The notes under the pieces were generated by a model that ran no database searches, was not told the DNA's origin, and saw only the letters and a program-made list of their open reading frames with translations. Below are positions 36,141 to 45,254 of a stretch of 64,000 nucleotides of DNA, in pieces. The translations under genes were made by a program, and so were the position numbers. The number at the start of each line of letters is the position of its first letter. Position 1 is the first letter of the stretch. Origin of the DNA: JBGUVL01 sp045134375 (GTDB taxonomy: Bacteria; Bacillota_I; Bacilli_A; Erysipelotrichales; Erysipelotrichaceae). The DNA is taken from positions 1 through 64,000 of the forward strand of contig JBGUVL010000035.1 of NCBI GenBank assembly GCA_045134375.1, read 5' to 3'.

Positions 36141-37376
36141 ATGAAGATTCTAGTCATAGGGAAAGGCGGAAGAGAGCATGCGATTGCAGATGCTGCCTAT
36201 CGTAGTAAAAATGTAGAAGTCGTTTATACGGCACCAGGGAATGTAGGGATGGAAAAAATCTCTACAAGAGTTAATATCGATAGTAATGATGTGGAACATT
36301 TAGTTGCATTTGCGAAAAGTGAAGCGATTGATTTGACCATCGTTGGACCAGAGGATTCTCTTGCCCGTGGTGTTGTTGATGCATTTCGTGATGCAGGATT
36401 AAAAATTTGGGGACCAGATAAAAAAGCGGCACAAGTTGAATCAAGCAAAGATTTTGCAAAACGCATCATGGCGAAATATGGAATTCCAACAGCGCAATAT
36501 CAAACCTTCCATGATTTGGCGTCAGCAAAAGCTTATGTAGAAGCACAAGGTGCGCCAATTGTAATCAAAGAAGATGGATTAAAAGCGGGAAAAGGGGTTA
36601 CGGTTGCCCAGACTGTGGAAGAAGCACTAGCTGCTTTGGATGTGGCATTTGCTGTAGAAAATAATAGTGTAGTCATTGAAGAGTGTCTCACTGGTTTTGA
36701 ATTTTCATTAATGACTTTTGTGTGTGATGATGTCGTTGTACCAATGGAAGTTGCACAGGATCATAAATGTGCCTATGATGGAGATAAAGGGCCAAATACC
36801 GGTGGTATGGGAGTTTATTCTCCGGTAAAGAAAATCACTCCGGAAATTATTGAAGAGGCGATGGAAAAAATCATGAAGCCAATGGCAAAAGCTATGGTTG
36901 CCGAAGGATGTCCTTTCACCGGTTTCTTGTATGGAGGATTAATGTTAACAGAAGATGGTGTTAAGACCATTGAATTCAACGCTCGTTTTGGAGATCCAGA
37001 AGCAGAAGTTATTTTGCCACGATTACAAAGTGATTTTGTGAAAACCATTCTTGATGTCATGGATCATAAGGAAGTGGAATTAAGATGGAAAAAGAATGTT
37101 ACTCTTGGTGTTGTGTTGGCCAGTGAGGGTTATCCAACTTCTTCTACCAAAGGAGCTGTTATCAATGGATTGGATGAAGTGGAAGCTACGGTGTTCCATA
37201 TGGGTACGGATGTCAATGAGAAGGATGAGCTAATTACCGCAGGGGGACGTGTGTTAATTGTAGTATCGGAAGCGGAAACGGTGGAAAAAGCTTATGTAAA
37301 AGCCTATAAGGAAGTACATAAAATCAATTGTGATAAATTATTCTATCGCAATGATATTGGAAAGAAAGATATGTAG
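36141..37376 (+). CDS. purD: Phosphoribosylamine--glycine ligase
   Basis: 411 residues, usual length. ATP-grasp enzyme with GKGGREHAIADAA at the N-terminus, IVGPEDSLARGVVDAF, VIKEDGLKAGKGVTVAQTVEEA (residues about 137-160), GPNTGGMGVYSP and FNARFGDPEAEVILPRL with the Mg ligands. It joins phosphoribosylamine to glycine, step two of purine synthesis. GGAGG lies before the ATG. It is followed 11 bases later by purB; other pur genes are not in this window. Confidence 0.95.
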   Translation: MKILVIGKGGREHAIADAAYRSKNVEVVYTAPGNVGMEKISTRVNIDSNDVEHLVAFAKSEAIDLTIVGPEDSLARGVVDAFRDAGLKIWGPDKKAAQVESSKDFAKRIMAKYGIPTAQYQTFHDLASAKAYVEAQGAPIVIKEDGLKAGKGVTVAQTVEEALAALDVAFAVENNSVVIEECLTGFEFSLMTFVCDDVVVPMEVAQDHKCAYDGDKGPNTGGMGVYSPVKKITPEIIEEAMEKIMKPMAKAMVAEGCPFTGFLYGGLMLTEDGVKTIEFNARFGDPEAEVILPRLQSDFVKTILDVMDHKEVELRWKKNVTLGVVLASEGYPTSSTKGAVINGLDEVEATVFHMGTDVNEKDELITAGGRVLIVVSEAETVEKAYVKAYKEVHKINCDKLFYRNDIGKKDM

Positions 37377-37387
37377 GAGGACAAGAA

Positions 37388-38683
37388 ATGTTAAATCGTT
37401 ATTCAAGAGAGGAAATGCGCAAAATCTGGAGCGAAGAAAGTAAATTTAACGCTTGGTTAAAAGTGGAAATCTTAGCTTGTGAAGCATGGAGCACATTGGG
37501 GGAAATCCCAAAAGAAGATGTGGAAAAATTGTGGAAAAATGCTTCCTTTGATATCAATCGTATCTATGAAATTGAACAAGATACAAGACATGATGTAGTA
37601 GCATTTACTAGAGCAGTTTCAGAAACATTAGGGGAAGAAAAGAAATGGGTTCACTATGGTTTGACCAGTACCGATGTTGTGGATACGGCATATGGTTATC
37701 TTTATAAGCAAGCCAATGAAATTTTATTACAGGATCTTGAGATGTTCATGGAAACATTAAAGAAACAAGCATTAAAATACAAAGATACCCCATGTATGGG
37801 AAGAACGCATGGAGTTCATGCTGAAATTACAGCCTTTGGATTAAAATTTGCATTGTGGTATGCCGAGATGGAAAGAAACTTAGCGCGTTTCAAAGAAGCG
37901 GCAGCAGGGATTGAATGTGGTAAGATTTCTGGTGCGGTTGGTACCTTCGCAAATACACCACCACAGGTGCAAGATTATGTTTGTGAAAAATTAGGAATCC
38001 ACTCCTCCAAAATTTCAACACAAACATTACAACGAGATCGTCATGCGGAATATTTTGCGACATTAGCACTGATTGCCACTTCATTAGAAAAAATGGCAAC
38101 CGAAGTAAGACATTTACAGCGTACCGAAGTAAGAGAAGCGGAAGAATTCTTCCGTAAAGGACAAAAGGGAAGTAGTGCAATGCCACACAAACGTAATCCT
38201 ATCGGAAGTGAAAACATCTGTGGTTGTGCAAGAGTGATGCGTGGCTATATGATGACAAGTTATGAAGATCTTCCTTTGTGGCATGAAAGAGATATCTCGC
38301 ATTCTGCTGCAGAGAGAATCATCGCACCAGATGCAACCGCTCTGTTGGATTATATGTTAAATCGTTTCAACAGCATTCTTTCCAATTTAACTGTATTCCC
38401 AGAGAATATGTTGAAAAATATCAATGCTACTTATGGAGTTATCTTCTCACAACGTTTTATGTTGAAGTTGATCGAAAAAGGATGGTCAAGAGAGCAGGCA
38501 TACGACACCGTACAGCCAAATGCGATCAAATCTTGGGAAAATAAAATTAGTTTTAAAGAGCTGATGGAAGCCGATGAAAAAGTAACTAGTACATTGACAC
38601 AGGAAGAAATCGACGATTGTTTTGATCCGATGTATCAAATCCGTAATGTAGATACGATTTTCAAGCGCGTCGGATTGTTGTAA
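37388..38683 (+). CDS. purB: Adenylosuccinate lyase
   Basis: 431 residues. Fumarase/aspartase superfamily: RTHGVHAEITAFGLKFALW (catalytic His, residues about 138-156), the signature loop GSSAMPHKRNPIGSENICG (about 260-278) with the catalytic Ser, and HERDISHSAAERI. It acts twice in purine nucleotide synthesis, cleaving SAICAR and adenylosuccinate. It forms an operon with purD, 11 bases apart, with AGGAGG before its ATG. Confidence 0.95.
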   Translation: MLNRYSREEMRKIWSEESKFNAWLKVEILACEAWSTLGEIPKEDVEKLWKNASFDINRIYEIEQDTRHDVVAFTRAVSETLGEEKKWVHYGLTSTDVVDTAYGYLYKQANEILLQDLEMFMETLKKQALKYKDTPCMGRTHGVHAEITAFGLKFALWYAEMERNLARFKEAAAGIECGKISGAVGTFANTPPQVQDYVCEKLGIHSSKISTQTLQRDRHAEYFATLALIATSLEKMATEVRHLQRTEVREAEEFFRKGQKGSSAMPHKRNPIGSENICGCARVMRGYMMTSYEDLPLWHERDISHSAAERIIAPDATALLDYMLNRFNSILSNLTVFPENMLKNINATYGVIFSQRFMLKLIEKGWSREQAYDTVQPNAIKSWENKISFKELMEADEKVTSTLTQEEIDDCFDPMYQIRNVDTIFKRVGLL

Positions 38684-38737
38684 GAAAAGCAAGAGTTTCC
38701 TTTTGCTTTCAATGAGAAAAATGGAATCGTAATTAAT

Positions 38738-38780
38738 AAGGATTGTCAGTGATAATGGCTGGGAATCCTTGTTTTCCTTT
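38738..38780 (+). terminator. Terminator after purB
   Basis: AAGGATT / AATCCTT stem followed by a T-rich stretch. A smaller AAAGCAA / TTGCTTT hairpin lies just before it (38687-38711). Confidence 0.6.
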
Positions 38781-38849
38781 TTGCTATCTACAATAGAAGA
38801 AGGACACTTCCTTTTGTATTCTGGATTTTTATGAAATCATGAGAAATGA

Positions 38850-38877
38850 TTGACATTTTATAGAAGCTTGATAAAAT
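38850..38877 (+). promoter_or_regulatory. Promoter of fhs
   Basis: TTGACA at 38850, 16-base spacer, TAAAAT at 38872. Transcription would start just before the riboswitch. Confidence 0.72.
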
Positions 38878-38883
38878 GAAATT

Positions 38884-38980
38884 GTTCCTATGGCTGACGG
38901 TTTTAAGTGGAGCACCACAGTGCCAAGGAAGTATTTAATGCCGACCGTCTGGGCAATCGTATGCGATTGCCCTTTTTCTT
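38884..38980 (+). ncRNA. ZTP (pfl) riboswitch
   Basis: The signature CCGACCGTCTGGGCA (38941-38955) and an upstream half GGCTGACGG...AAGTGGAGCACCAC...AAGGAAGT match the ZTP/pfl riboswitch pattern. It senses ZTP/ZMP, signals of folate one-carbon shortage, and is commonly found before fhs and purine genes. The last GGGCA of the aptamer also forms the 5' arm of a terminator (GGGCAATCG / CGATTGCCC then TTTTT, 38951-38977), so ligand binding should free that arm and turn fhs on. Confidence 0.9.
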
Positions 38981-39049
38981 TGGTAGAAAAATGCTCGCAT
39001 TTAATAGGTAAAAAAAAGTATAATTAGAGAAAAGAAGGAGTGGATCATT

Positions 39050-40720
39050 ATGTACAAAACAGATTTAGAGATTGCACAGGAAGCAACCATGCTTCCCATT
39101 ACTGAAATTGCTGAAAAAGCAGGAATTAAAGAAGAAGATATTGAATTATATGGGAAATACAAAGCTAAGATTTCATTGGATGTATTGAAAAAGAATCAAG
39201 ATAAAGAAGATGGCAAGCTTATTTTAGTAACGGCAATTAACCCTACCAAAGCAGGGGAAGGAAAGAGTACAACCACTGTTGGACTTGTGGATGCTTTTCA
39301 TAAAATTGGAAAGAATGCGATGGTGGCATTACGTGAACCATCTTTAGGACCGGTTTTCGGTATTAAAGGAGGAGCTGCTGGGGGAGGCTATGCACAAGTA
39401 GTACCAATGGAAGATATCAATCTTCATTTTACTGGAGATATGCATGCGATTACGACATGTAACAACTTGATTAGTGCTTGCTTGGATAATCATATCCATC
39501 AAGGAAATGAATTGGACATTGATATCAATAACGTGGTATGGAAACGTGTGTTGGATATGAATGATCGTGCTCTTAGAAAAATCACCATTGGACAGGGACC
39601 AAAATCAAATGGAGTAGAACGAGAAGATGGATTTAATATTACGGTAGCTAGTGAAGTGATGGCAATTCTATGCTTATCTTCTTCCTTAATGGACCTAAAA
39701 GAAAGATTAGCTAACATTCTAGTTGCCTATAATACAAAAAAAGAACCGGTTTATGTAAAAGATTTGGGAATTGAAGGAGCATTAGCGATGATTATGAAAG
39801 ATGCGATCAAACCTAATCTAGTACAAACATTAGAAAATAATCCAGTCATCATTCATGGAGGGCCATTTGCCAATATTGCGCATGGCTGCAATAGTGTGTT
39901 AGCGACAAAGACCTGTTTGAAATTAGCGGATTATGTTATCACAGAAGCTGGTTTTGGAGCTGATTTAGGGGCAGAAAAGTTCTTAGATATCAAATGCCGA
40001 TTGGCCAATTTAAAACCAAGTGCTGTTGTTATTGTAGCTACGATTCGTGCATTGAAACAGCATGGTGGGGTTGCACTTGAAGATTTAAAATTAGAAAATG
40101 TAGATGCGATGTTAGAGGGATGCGCTAACTTAGCGAAACACATTGAAACGGTCAAAGCGTTTGGATTACCTTACATTGTAGCAATCAATGAATTTGCTAG
40201 TGATAGCGAGGCAGAAGTGAAAGCGTTAGAGAATTGGTGTGAAAGCAATGGACATCCAATGTCGCTATCTCAGGTATGGGCGAAAGGTGGCGATGGTGCT
40301 GTTGATTTAGCTTCACAGCTTTGCGAATTAGTGGAAAGTGAAAATCACTATGCACCAATTTATGATGTAGAAGAAAGCATTGAAGATAAAATCTTTAAGA
40401 TAGCGAATACTTGCTATGGGGCAAGGGCAGTGGAATATTCCGAGGAAGCCAAGGAACAAATTGCAATGTATCGTAAGCTAGGATGGGATAAAATGCCAAT
40501 CTGTATGGCAAAAGTTCCAACTTCTTTAACGGATAATGCCAAAATTTATGGAGCACCAAAAGATTTTACGATTACAATTCGAGAGTTTAGACCATCACTA
40601 GGAGCTGGTTTCTTGGTTGCGTTGACAGGAAGTGTTATGACCATGCCAGGGCTTCCTAAAGTACCAGCAGCAAATAAGATGGATATTGATGAAGAAGGCA
40701 ATATCACAGGTTTATTCTAA
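39050..40720 (+). CDS. fhs: Formate--tetrahydrofolate ligase
   Basis: 556 residues, usual length. P-loop TAINPTKAGEGKSTTTVGLVDAF (residues about 63-85), GIKGGAAGGGYAQVVPMEDINLHFTGD, ITEAGFGADLGAEKF and the C-terminal GSVMTMPGLPKVPAANKMDID are all clear. It makes 10-formyl-THF from formate, ATP and THF and supplies purine formylation. A ZTP riboswitch controls it, in agreement with purD-purB directly upstream. It is a single-gene unit with its own terminator. Confidence 0.96.
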   Translation: MYKTDLEIAQEATMLPITEIAEKAGIKEEDIELYGKYKAKISLDVLKKNQDKEDGKLILVTAINPTKAGEGKSTTTVGLVDAFHKIGKNAMVALREPSLGPVFGIKGGAAGGGYAQVVPMEDINLHFTGDMHAITTCNNLISACLDNHIHQGNELDIDINNVVWKRVLDMNDRALRKITIGQGPKSNGVEREDGFNITVASEVMAILCLSSSLMDLKERLANILVAYNTKKEPVYVKDLGIEGALAMIMKDAIKPNLVQTLENNPVIIHGGPFANIAHGCNSVLATKTCLKLADYVITEAGFGADLGAEKFLDIKCRLANLKPSAVVIVATIRALKQHGGVALEDLKLENVDAMLEGCANLAKHIETVKAFGLPYIVAINEFASDSEAEVKALENWCESNGHPMSLSQVWAKGGDGAVDLASQLCELVESENHYAPIYDVEESIEDKIFKIANTCYGARAVEYSEEAKEQIAMYRKLGWDKMPICMAKVPTSLTDNAKIYGAPKDFTITIREFRPSLGAGFLVALTGSVMTMPGLPKVPAANKMDIDEEGNITGLF

Positions 40721-40725
40721 AAAAG

Positions 40726-40777
40726 AAAACGGTAGTAAATCAACCAAAGGATGACGGTTGAGTTATTACCGTTTTTA
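40726..40777 (+). terminator. Terminator after fhs
   Basis: AAAACGGTAGTAA...TTATTACCGTTTTT stem, also pairing TCAACC with GGTTGA inside. Confidence 0.85.
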
Positions 40778-40901
40778 TATGAATAAGGATTGATCGATGC
40801 GTAAAGAAGGCAGGATCACGAATCATTGAGGAAAAAAGTCAAATAATAACTAGATAATAAGATTTAAGAAAAGCTTTTTTAAGAGGAAGCGAAGCTATAT
40901 T

Positions 40902-41022
40902 ATGAAAAAAAGCAATAATAGTTATTTTTATTGGCTACATTTTGTCTGTTAGTGTTGTACCTATTACGGTATCAGAAGACGCAACTCATACACTATTTTA
41001 TTGGGGAGGAAATCATCCATAA
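40902..41022 (+). pseudogene. Small secreted-type peptide gene with A7 frameshift
   Basis: A ribosome site AAGAGGAAG and ATG at 40902 open a frame that stops after 16 codons. If the run of seven A (40904-40910) had six, the frame would read MKKAIIVIFIGYILSVSVV followed by about 20 residues to TAA 41020-41022: a typical signal-peptide or membrane helix beginning. It may be a broken gene fragment, a homopolymer error, or chance. The rest of 40778-41216 holds no other gene I can support. Confidence 0.35.
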
Positions 41023-41216
41023 TTGTTTTGGGACAGCTTTCGAATGTAAGGATTTTCGTGTTCATCACAGAGGTGGATATTTTAAAATGAAATCCCTATT
41101 TTCATGGAATAAATTCCACTCATCCGAAAGAAACCATCAATCGAAAATTTTGAATCCTGCCAAAAAGTTAGCTATAAAAATGCGATGAATAAGAATCCTT
41201 CTATCTTACGCTCCTT

Positions 41217-41942
41217 TTATCGTTGTGTCATTCGATGCGATTGATTTTGTTCACAAATTTTGGTTTTTATCCCATCTTTTAATAGATAAGCTTCTCCATA
41301 TAGAACTTCTTGTTCTTTTGTTCCTAGGATATAACTGCCATCTCTTAATAGATAAAAAGAATTTCCGTAACTATCGGGGTAAGTAATATCTTCAAAGAGT
41401 CTTTTCTCATCTAATAGGGAATGCTTTATCATTTGATAATGAGGTAGAATCATTAAATCAGTAATCCCTAACCCAGGAAGAAAACGTTGATAATTTGGAT
41501 CGATGGATTCCCCTTCTCTTTCGGGTTGTGCATAGACAGTACTTGCACAATTCATTGTTCCCGCACTGATTCCCATGATGACACCATCAAAATCTTTTAT
41601 TAACTTAGCTAATTGAATTTGCTGAAAGTATTGATTTTGTGTTGGAACGTGCCCACCGGCTAAAATGATAAAATCACTTTCCAAAATCAAGGAAGCAACG
41701 AAAACATCATTTCTTGGGTCAAGGACTTGATAGGAAAGGAAATTAAAACCAGCATGTTCAAAACTATCCCTCATATCTTGAGCAAAACGATCCGTTGCTT
41801 CTTGGTGGTAAGGATCAGAACAAATGAATAATGCGCGAGAAGAAGAAGGAAGAAATTGTTTTAGATGATCGACAAAGGCATTGTCTGTGTTTAATATAGA
41901 AGCGCCCTGAATACAGGGACTGCTTGTTAAAAAGTAAATCAT
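41217..41942 (-). CDS. Peptidase S51 / class I glutamine-amidotransferase-like
   Basis: 241 residues from the ATG at 41942, chosen because AAGGAG lies ten bases upstream. It shows FIILAGGHVPTQNQYFQQI and the nucleophile elbow GVIMGISAGTMNCA (Ser, residues about 124-137), followed by GITDLMILPHY with a candidate His. That is the pattern of dipeptidase E/cyanophycinase-type serine peptidases. Its start overlaps the stop of glycerate kinase in ATGA. The natural substrate may be Asp-containing dipeptides, but this is inference from the family. Confidence 0.78.
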   Translation of the reverse strand: MIYFLTSSPCIQGASILNTDNAFVDHLKQFLPSSSRALFICSDPYHQEATDRFAQDMRDSFEHAGFNFLSYQVLDPRNDVFVASLILESDFIILAGGHVPTQNQYFQQIQLAKLIKDFDGVIMGISAGTMNCASTVYAQPEREGESIDPNYQRFLPGLGITDLMILPHYQMIKHSLLDEKRLFEDITYPDSYGNSFYLLRDGSYILGTKEQEVLYGEAYLLKDGIKTKICEQNQSHRMTQR

Positions 41943-43096
41943 AAAACACAATCTCCTTTTTGCTTGTGTAATTGTAACCCAATCTGAACCATACGTAGGG
42001 CACGTTCACTAGCATCTTCAATGTTTACGATAGCATTTTTCATTGCTTTTGATTGGCTGCATGGCTCATAAATACAGCTTTCCCAACCAGAAACACCATG
42101 GTTAATGATATGGACTGCATCTCTCGTAAAACAACCACCAATGGCAATGACAGGAATGTTAGAATCTTTGGCTGCCTTTGCGATACCGCAAGGTACTTTT
42201 CCATAGCATGTTTGTTGGTCGATTCTTCCTTCACCAGTGAGGATTAAATCGTAATCTTTTTGTTTTTCCTTGAAATGAGAGACTTGTAATAAAACATCAA
42301 TGCCAGAACAAAGGGTTCCATTACAGAAGGTAAGAAGTCCAAAACCAAGTCCTCCCGCAGCTCCGCTTCCTGGGAAACTGCGATAATCTTTCGCAAAGGT
42401 CTTGGTACAGCATTCTGCAAGGTGGAAAAGTGCATTATCCAATAGAGGAAGCTCTTCTTTTGTTGCACCTTTTTGCGGTCCATAAACGTAGGAAGCTCCT
42501 TGCTCTCCACAAAGAGGATTGGTCACATCTGACATAATGATGAACTTTGTTTTTTTGATGCGAGGATCCATTTTTGAACCATCGATTGTGTGGATTTTCA
42601 TTAATGACTGAGCACCACGTCCAATTTCATGTTTGTCACGATCTAGAAAAGAGATACCTAGGGCTTGTGCCATTCCTACTCCTCCGTCGTTGGTCGCACT
42701 GCCACCAATTCCCAAATAAATGGTAGTACACCCCATATCGAGAGCGGCTTTGATTAATTGCCCAGTCCCATAGGTTGAAGCGCGCATGATATTGTTGTTT
42801 TTTATAAGAGTTAATCCGGAAGCAGAGGCCATTTCAATGACAGCACTACCATCAGGTAAAATACCGAAATTCGCTTTAATCGTATCCTGAAGAGGATTTT
42901 CCACGAGGACTTGATAATATTTTCCACCTAAACTTTCCATCATGATCGCAAGGGTCCCTTCGCCTCCATCCGCCATTGGAAGTAACAGAAAATTAGCATC
43001 GGGAAAGACTCGTTGCGCTCCTCTTTGCATGGCTTTTGCGACGCTCATCGCATCAGCAGAACCTTTAAAGGAATCCGGAGCAATGATGATATCCAT
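41939..43096 (-). CDS. Glycerate kinase, GarK/GlxK type
   Basis: 385 residues. APDSFKGSADAMSVAKAMQRG (residues 6-26), LLPMADGGEGT (40-50), GIGGSATNDGGVGMAQALG (about 125-143) and LTGEGRIDQQTCYGKVPCGIA (about 285-305) identify the family. It phosphorylates glycerate to 2-phosphoglycerate, linking glyoxylate, serine or sugar-acid breakdown to glycolysis. It is first in a two-gene - strand unit with the S51-like peptidase; no further glycerate pathway gene is close by. Confidence 0.93.
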   Translation of the reverse strand: MDIIIAPDSFKGSADAMSVAKAMQRGAQRVFPDANFLLLPMADGGEGTLAIMMESLGGKYYQVLVENPLQDTIKANFGILPDGSAVIEMASASGLTLIKNNNIMRASTYGTGQLIKAALDMGCTTIYLGIGGSATNDGGVGMAQALGISFLDRDKHEIGRGAQSLMKIHTIDGSKMDPRIKKTKFIIMSDVTNPLCGEQGASYVYGPQKGATKEELPLLDNALFHLAECCTKTFAKDYRSFPGSGAAGGLGFGLLTFCNGTLCSGIDVLLQVSHFKEKQKDYDLILTGEGRIDQQTCYGKVPCGIAKAAKDSNIPVIAIGGCFTRDAVHIINHGVSGWESCIYEPCSQSKAMKNAIVNIEDASERALRMVQIGLQLHKQKGDCVL

Positions 43097-43241
43097 AAAA
43101 TCACCCTTTCTTTACTACCATTGTAGCGAATAATCAAAAATAAACAATCATTTCTGCATCAGGAATCCTATACTTTCTATTGCTGATGAGGAAAGAAAGG
43201 CGCTATACTAATAGAGAAGCGATAAGGGGGGATAAAGAAAA

Positions 43242-43910
43242 ATGATAAAAAAAGAAGATTTAACCTATGATTATATTCATGATAGTGATGTTTATGTTTA
43301 TCAACGAAAAGATATGTTTCGAGTCAATACCGATACTTCTCTATTAGCTAAATTTATGAAAATAAAGGCAGGGGAAAGGGTAATTGATATTGGTACGAAT
43401 AATGGTGCGTTACTATTGTATGCGGCAAGAAGTTATCCTTCCTATCTTTGTGGCATTGATATTCAAGTAGAAGCATGTGAATTAGCACAGTTTAATATGC
43501 AGCAACATCAAATTGAAAACTATGAAATTATTTGCAAGGATTTTAAATTATATGAAGGGAAAAATTTTGATGTTGCACTTTGTAATCCCCCTTATTTTGA
43601 AATCGATCATCATCGTTGTGAAAAAAAGGATATGCGCTCCATCGCAAGACACGAACATTTTCTTCAACTGGAGCCTTTGCTGGCTAATGTGTCGTGTGTA
43701 TTGCGCTCATATGGCCGTTTGTATTTGGTTCATCGGGCCAATCGAATTGTAGATTTAGTAAGCTTGTGTAGAAAATATCAGTTAGAAATTAAAACCATGC
43801 AATTTGTTTACGATCAGCGAAAAGAATGTGCAGGGGCAATTTTGATCGAGGCAATAAAAAATGGCAAAGTTGGATGTACGGTTCAGAATTCAAAAATCAT
43901 TTCATTTTAG
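43242..43910 (+). CDS. tRNA1(Val) N6-adenine methyltransferase-like (TrmN6/YabB)
   Basis: 222 residues. SAM-dependent methyltransferase with motif I VIDIGTNNGALLLYAA (residues about 46-61), GIDIQVEACELAQFN and the catalytic NPPY (residues about 114-117, in ALCNPPYFEI), which marks N6-adenine or N5-glutamine methylation. The YQRKDMFRVNTDTSLLAKFM start is typical of TrmN6/YabB proteins that modify tRNA. A GIY-YIG gene often follows in relatives but is not here. It ends at a hairpin-type terminator. Confidence 0.87.
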   Translation: MIKKEDLTYDYIHDSDVYVYQRKDMFRVNTDTSLLAKFMKIKAGERVIDIGTNNGALLLYAARSYPSYLCGIDIQVEACELAQFNMQQHQIENYEIICKDFKLYEGKNFDVALCNPPYFEIDHHRCEKKDMRSIARHEHFLQLEPLLANVSCVLRSYGRLYLVHRANRIVDLVSLCRKYQLEIKTMQFVYDQRKECAGAILIEAIKNGKVGCTVQNSKIISF

Positions 43911-43942
43911 AAGAAAAGGATTAATCTTTTTCTTTTTTTATG
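43911..43942 (+). terminator. Terminator after the methyltransferase gene
   Basis: AAGAAAAGGATT / AATCTTTTTCTT with a T run. Confidence 0.65.
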
Positions 43943-44010
43943 AAAGAGATTGAATTGTGGATGATGAAGAGTTATGCTACAATGCGTTTGATTAGTTAGG
44001 AGAATAAGGT

Positions 44011-44934
44011 ATGGATAGAGCGATGATTTCGACGTGGAAGATGTCGTATGATGGAATGAAAAAGGCAAAAGAATTATTATCCAAGGGGAGTAGTGTAAAA
44101 GAAGCGATTCTTTGTGCGATTCAAGATGTGGAACAAAGGGAAGAATTTCATTCTGTGGGGCATGGTGGTTTGCCAAATGAAAAAGGACAAGTGCAATTAG
44201 ATAGTGCTTATATGAATGGAAATACATTAGGGTTTGGAGGAATCATTGCGGTTGAAAATGTAAAAAGTCCAATTGCAGTAGCAGCGCAATTAAGTGAATG
44301 TAAAGTGAATTGTTTGCTTTCTGGGAAAGGTGCAGAAAACTATGCCAAAGAACACGGTTTTAAGTTTCAAAATCACTTGTGCGATTCAGCGCGAAAGTGT
44401 TGGGAACAAAAGCGCAACGAATTCTATGAATGGAAAAATTATGAAGGGCATGATACGGTTTGCGTATTAGCGAAACAACAAGAGCAAATGGCAGTAGGAG
44501 TTTCGACCAGTGGTTTGTTTATGAAAAAGGAAGGAAGGGTTGGAGACAGTCCTATTATTGGTTCTGGTTTTTATTGTGATGCTCATTATGGGGCAGCAGC
44601 TGCAACAGGATTAGGAGAGGACATCATGCGTGGATGTCTTTCAATTCGTATCGTGGATGCTTTAGCAAGTGGAATGAAGGTACAACAAGCAGTGGATACC
44701 GTTCTAGATCGTCACCTGCAAAACATGAAACGAGCAGGAAGAGAATGCGATGCGATTAGTGTCATAGCGATGGATCAGGAAGGGAATTGTGCTGCTAGTA
44801 CTAATTTAAAAGCTTTTCCCTATGTTGTCATACAAGAAAATCAGATGATATTAATGATTGCATCCTATCACAATGGAAAGCATGAGGTGTTTGAGCCAAA
44901 CGAAGCATGGCTCTTGGCATATGATGGAGATTGA
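44011..44934 (+). CDS. N4-(beta-GlcNAc)-asparaginase family hydrolase
   Basis: 307 residues. N-terminal nucleophile hydrolase of the T2 family: the self-cleavage site is in YEGHDTVCVLA (Thr near residue 150), followed by VGVSTSGLFMKKEGRVGDSPIIGSGFYCD (about 164-192) and the GLGEDIMRGCLSIRIV strand. Members remove asparagine from N-glycan cores or cleave isoaspartyl peptides after autoprocessing. No signal peptide is present, so it acts in the cytoplasm. In a gut organism, glycoprotein or isoaspartyl peptide use is a reasonable guess. Confidence 0.87.
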   Translation: MDRAMISTWKMSYDGMKKAKELLSKGSSVKEAILCAIQDVEQREEFHSVGHGGLPNEKGQVQLDSAYMNGNTLGFGGIIAVENVKSPIAVAAQLSECKVNCLLSGKGAENYAKEHGFKFQNHLCDSARKCWEQKRNEFYEWKNYEGHDTVCVLAKQQEQMAVGVSTSGLFMKKEGRVGDSPIIGSGFYCDAHYGAAAATGLGEDIMRGCLSIRIVDALASGMKVQQAVDTVLDRHLQNMKRAGRECDAISVIAMDQEGNCAASTNLKAFPYVVIQENQMILMIASYHNGKHEVFEPNEAWLLAYDGD

Positions 44935-44952
44935 TAAAGGATGGAATAGGAT

Positions 44953-45156
44953 GTAACACAAGGTAAGATAACGAGCAAATTATTACGTTTTGCTTTTCCT
45001 TTGATGATTGGAAACCTGCTTCAACAATTTTATAATATTGCAGATACGATTATCGTAGGACAAGTGCTAGGTGCTAATGCGTTAGCAGCAGTGGGTTCTT
45101 GCTGATTTTTGTGGATTACTATTTTGTTATTTTTATCGAAAAACGAATGCGTGTAA
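44953..45156 (+). pseudogene. MATE efflux pump remnant
   Basis: The frame from 44953 reads VTQGKITSKLLRFAFPLMIG, then NLLQQFYNIADTIIVG and GANALAAVGS, which is the first helix pair of MATE-family Na+/H+ drug exporters. The start codon is lost (ATG 44951 is out of frame with TAA next), a TGA follows at 45103-45105, and the remaining 17 codons hold only a short hydrophobic piece. About 400 residues of the transporter are missing, so this is an old deletion remnant. Confidence 0.87.
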
Positions 45157-45254
45157 GTAAATGTTACCTTTTGCTTATGGTTAGCTTTTTTTAGGATTGA
45201 AGGATTGAAAAATCTATCGTACTATAAAAGTAAGAAAGGCATACGGGTAGGACT

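Noticed and set aside
40931..41188. 85-residue + strand frame after fhs
   Set aside because: No ribosome site; it overlaps the better supported signal-peptide-like frame and shows no family features. It could be part of an unrecognised remnant.
631..45105. UGA read as Trp or selenocysteine, given three in-frame TGA codons (631, 3565, 45103)
   Set aside because: Many intact genes end in TGA (for example deoD at 12881 and the DppF-like gene at 59597), Trp is written TGG throughout, and no SECIS-like element or Sec gene is seen. The TGA sites lie only in genes with other damage.
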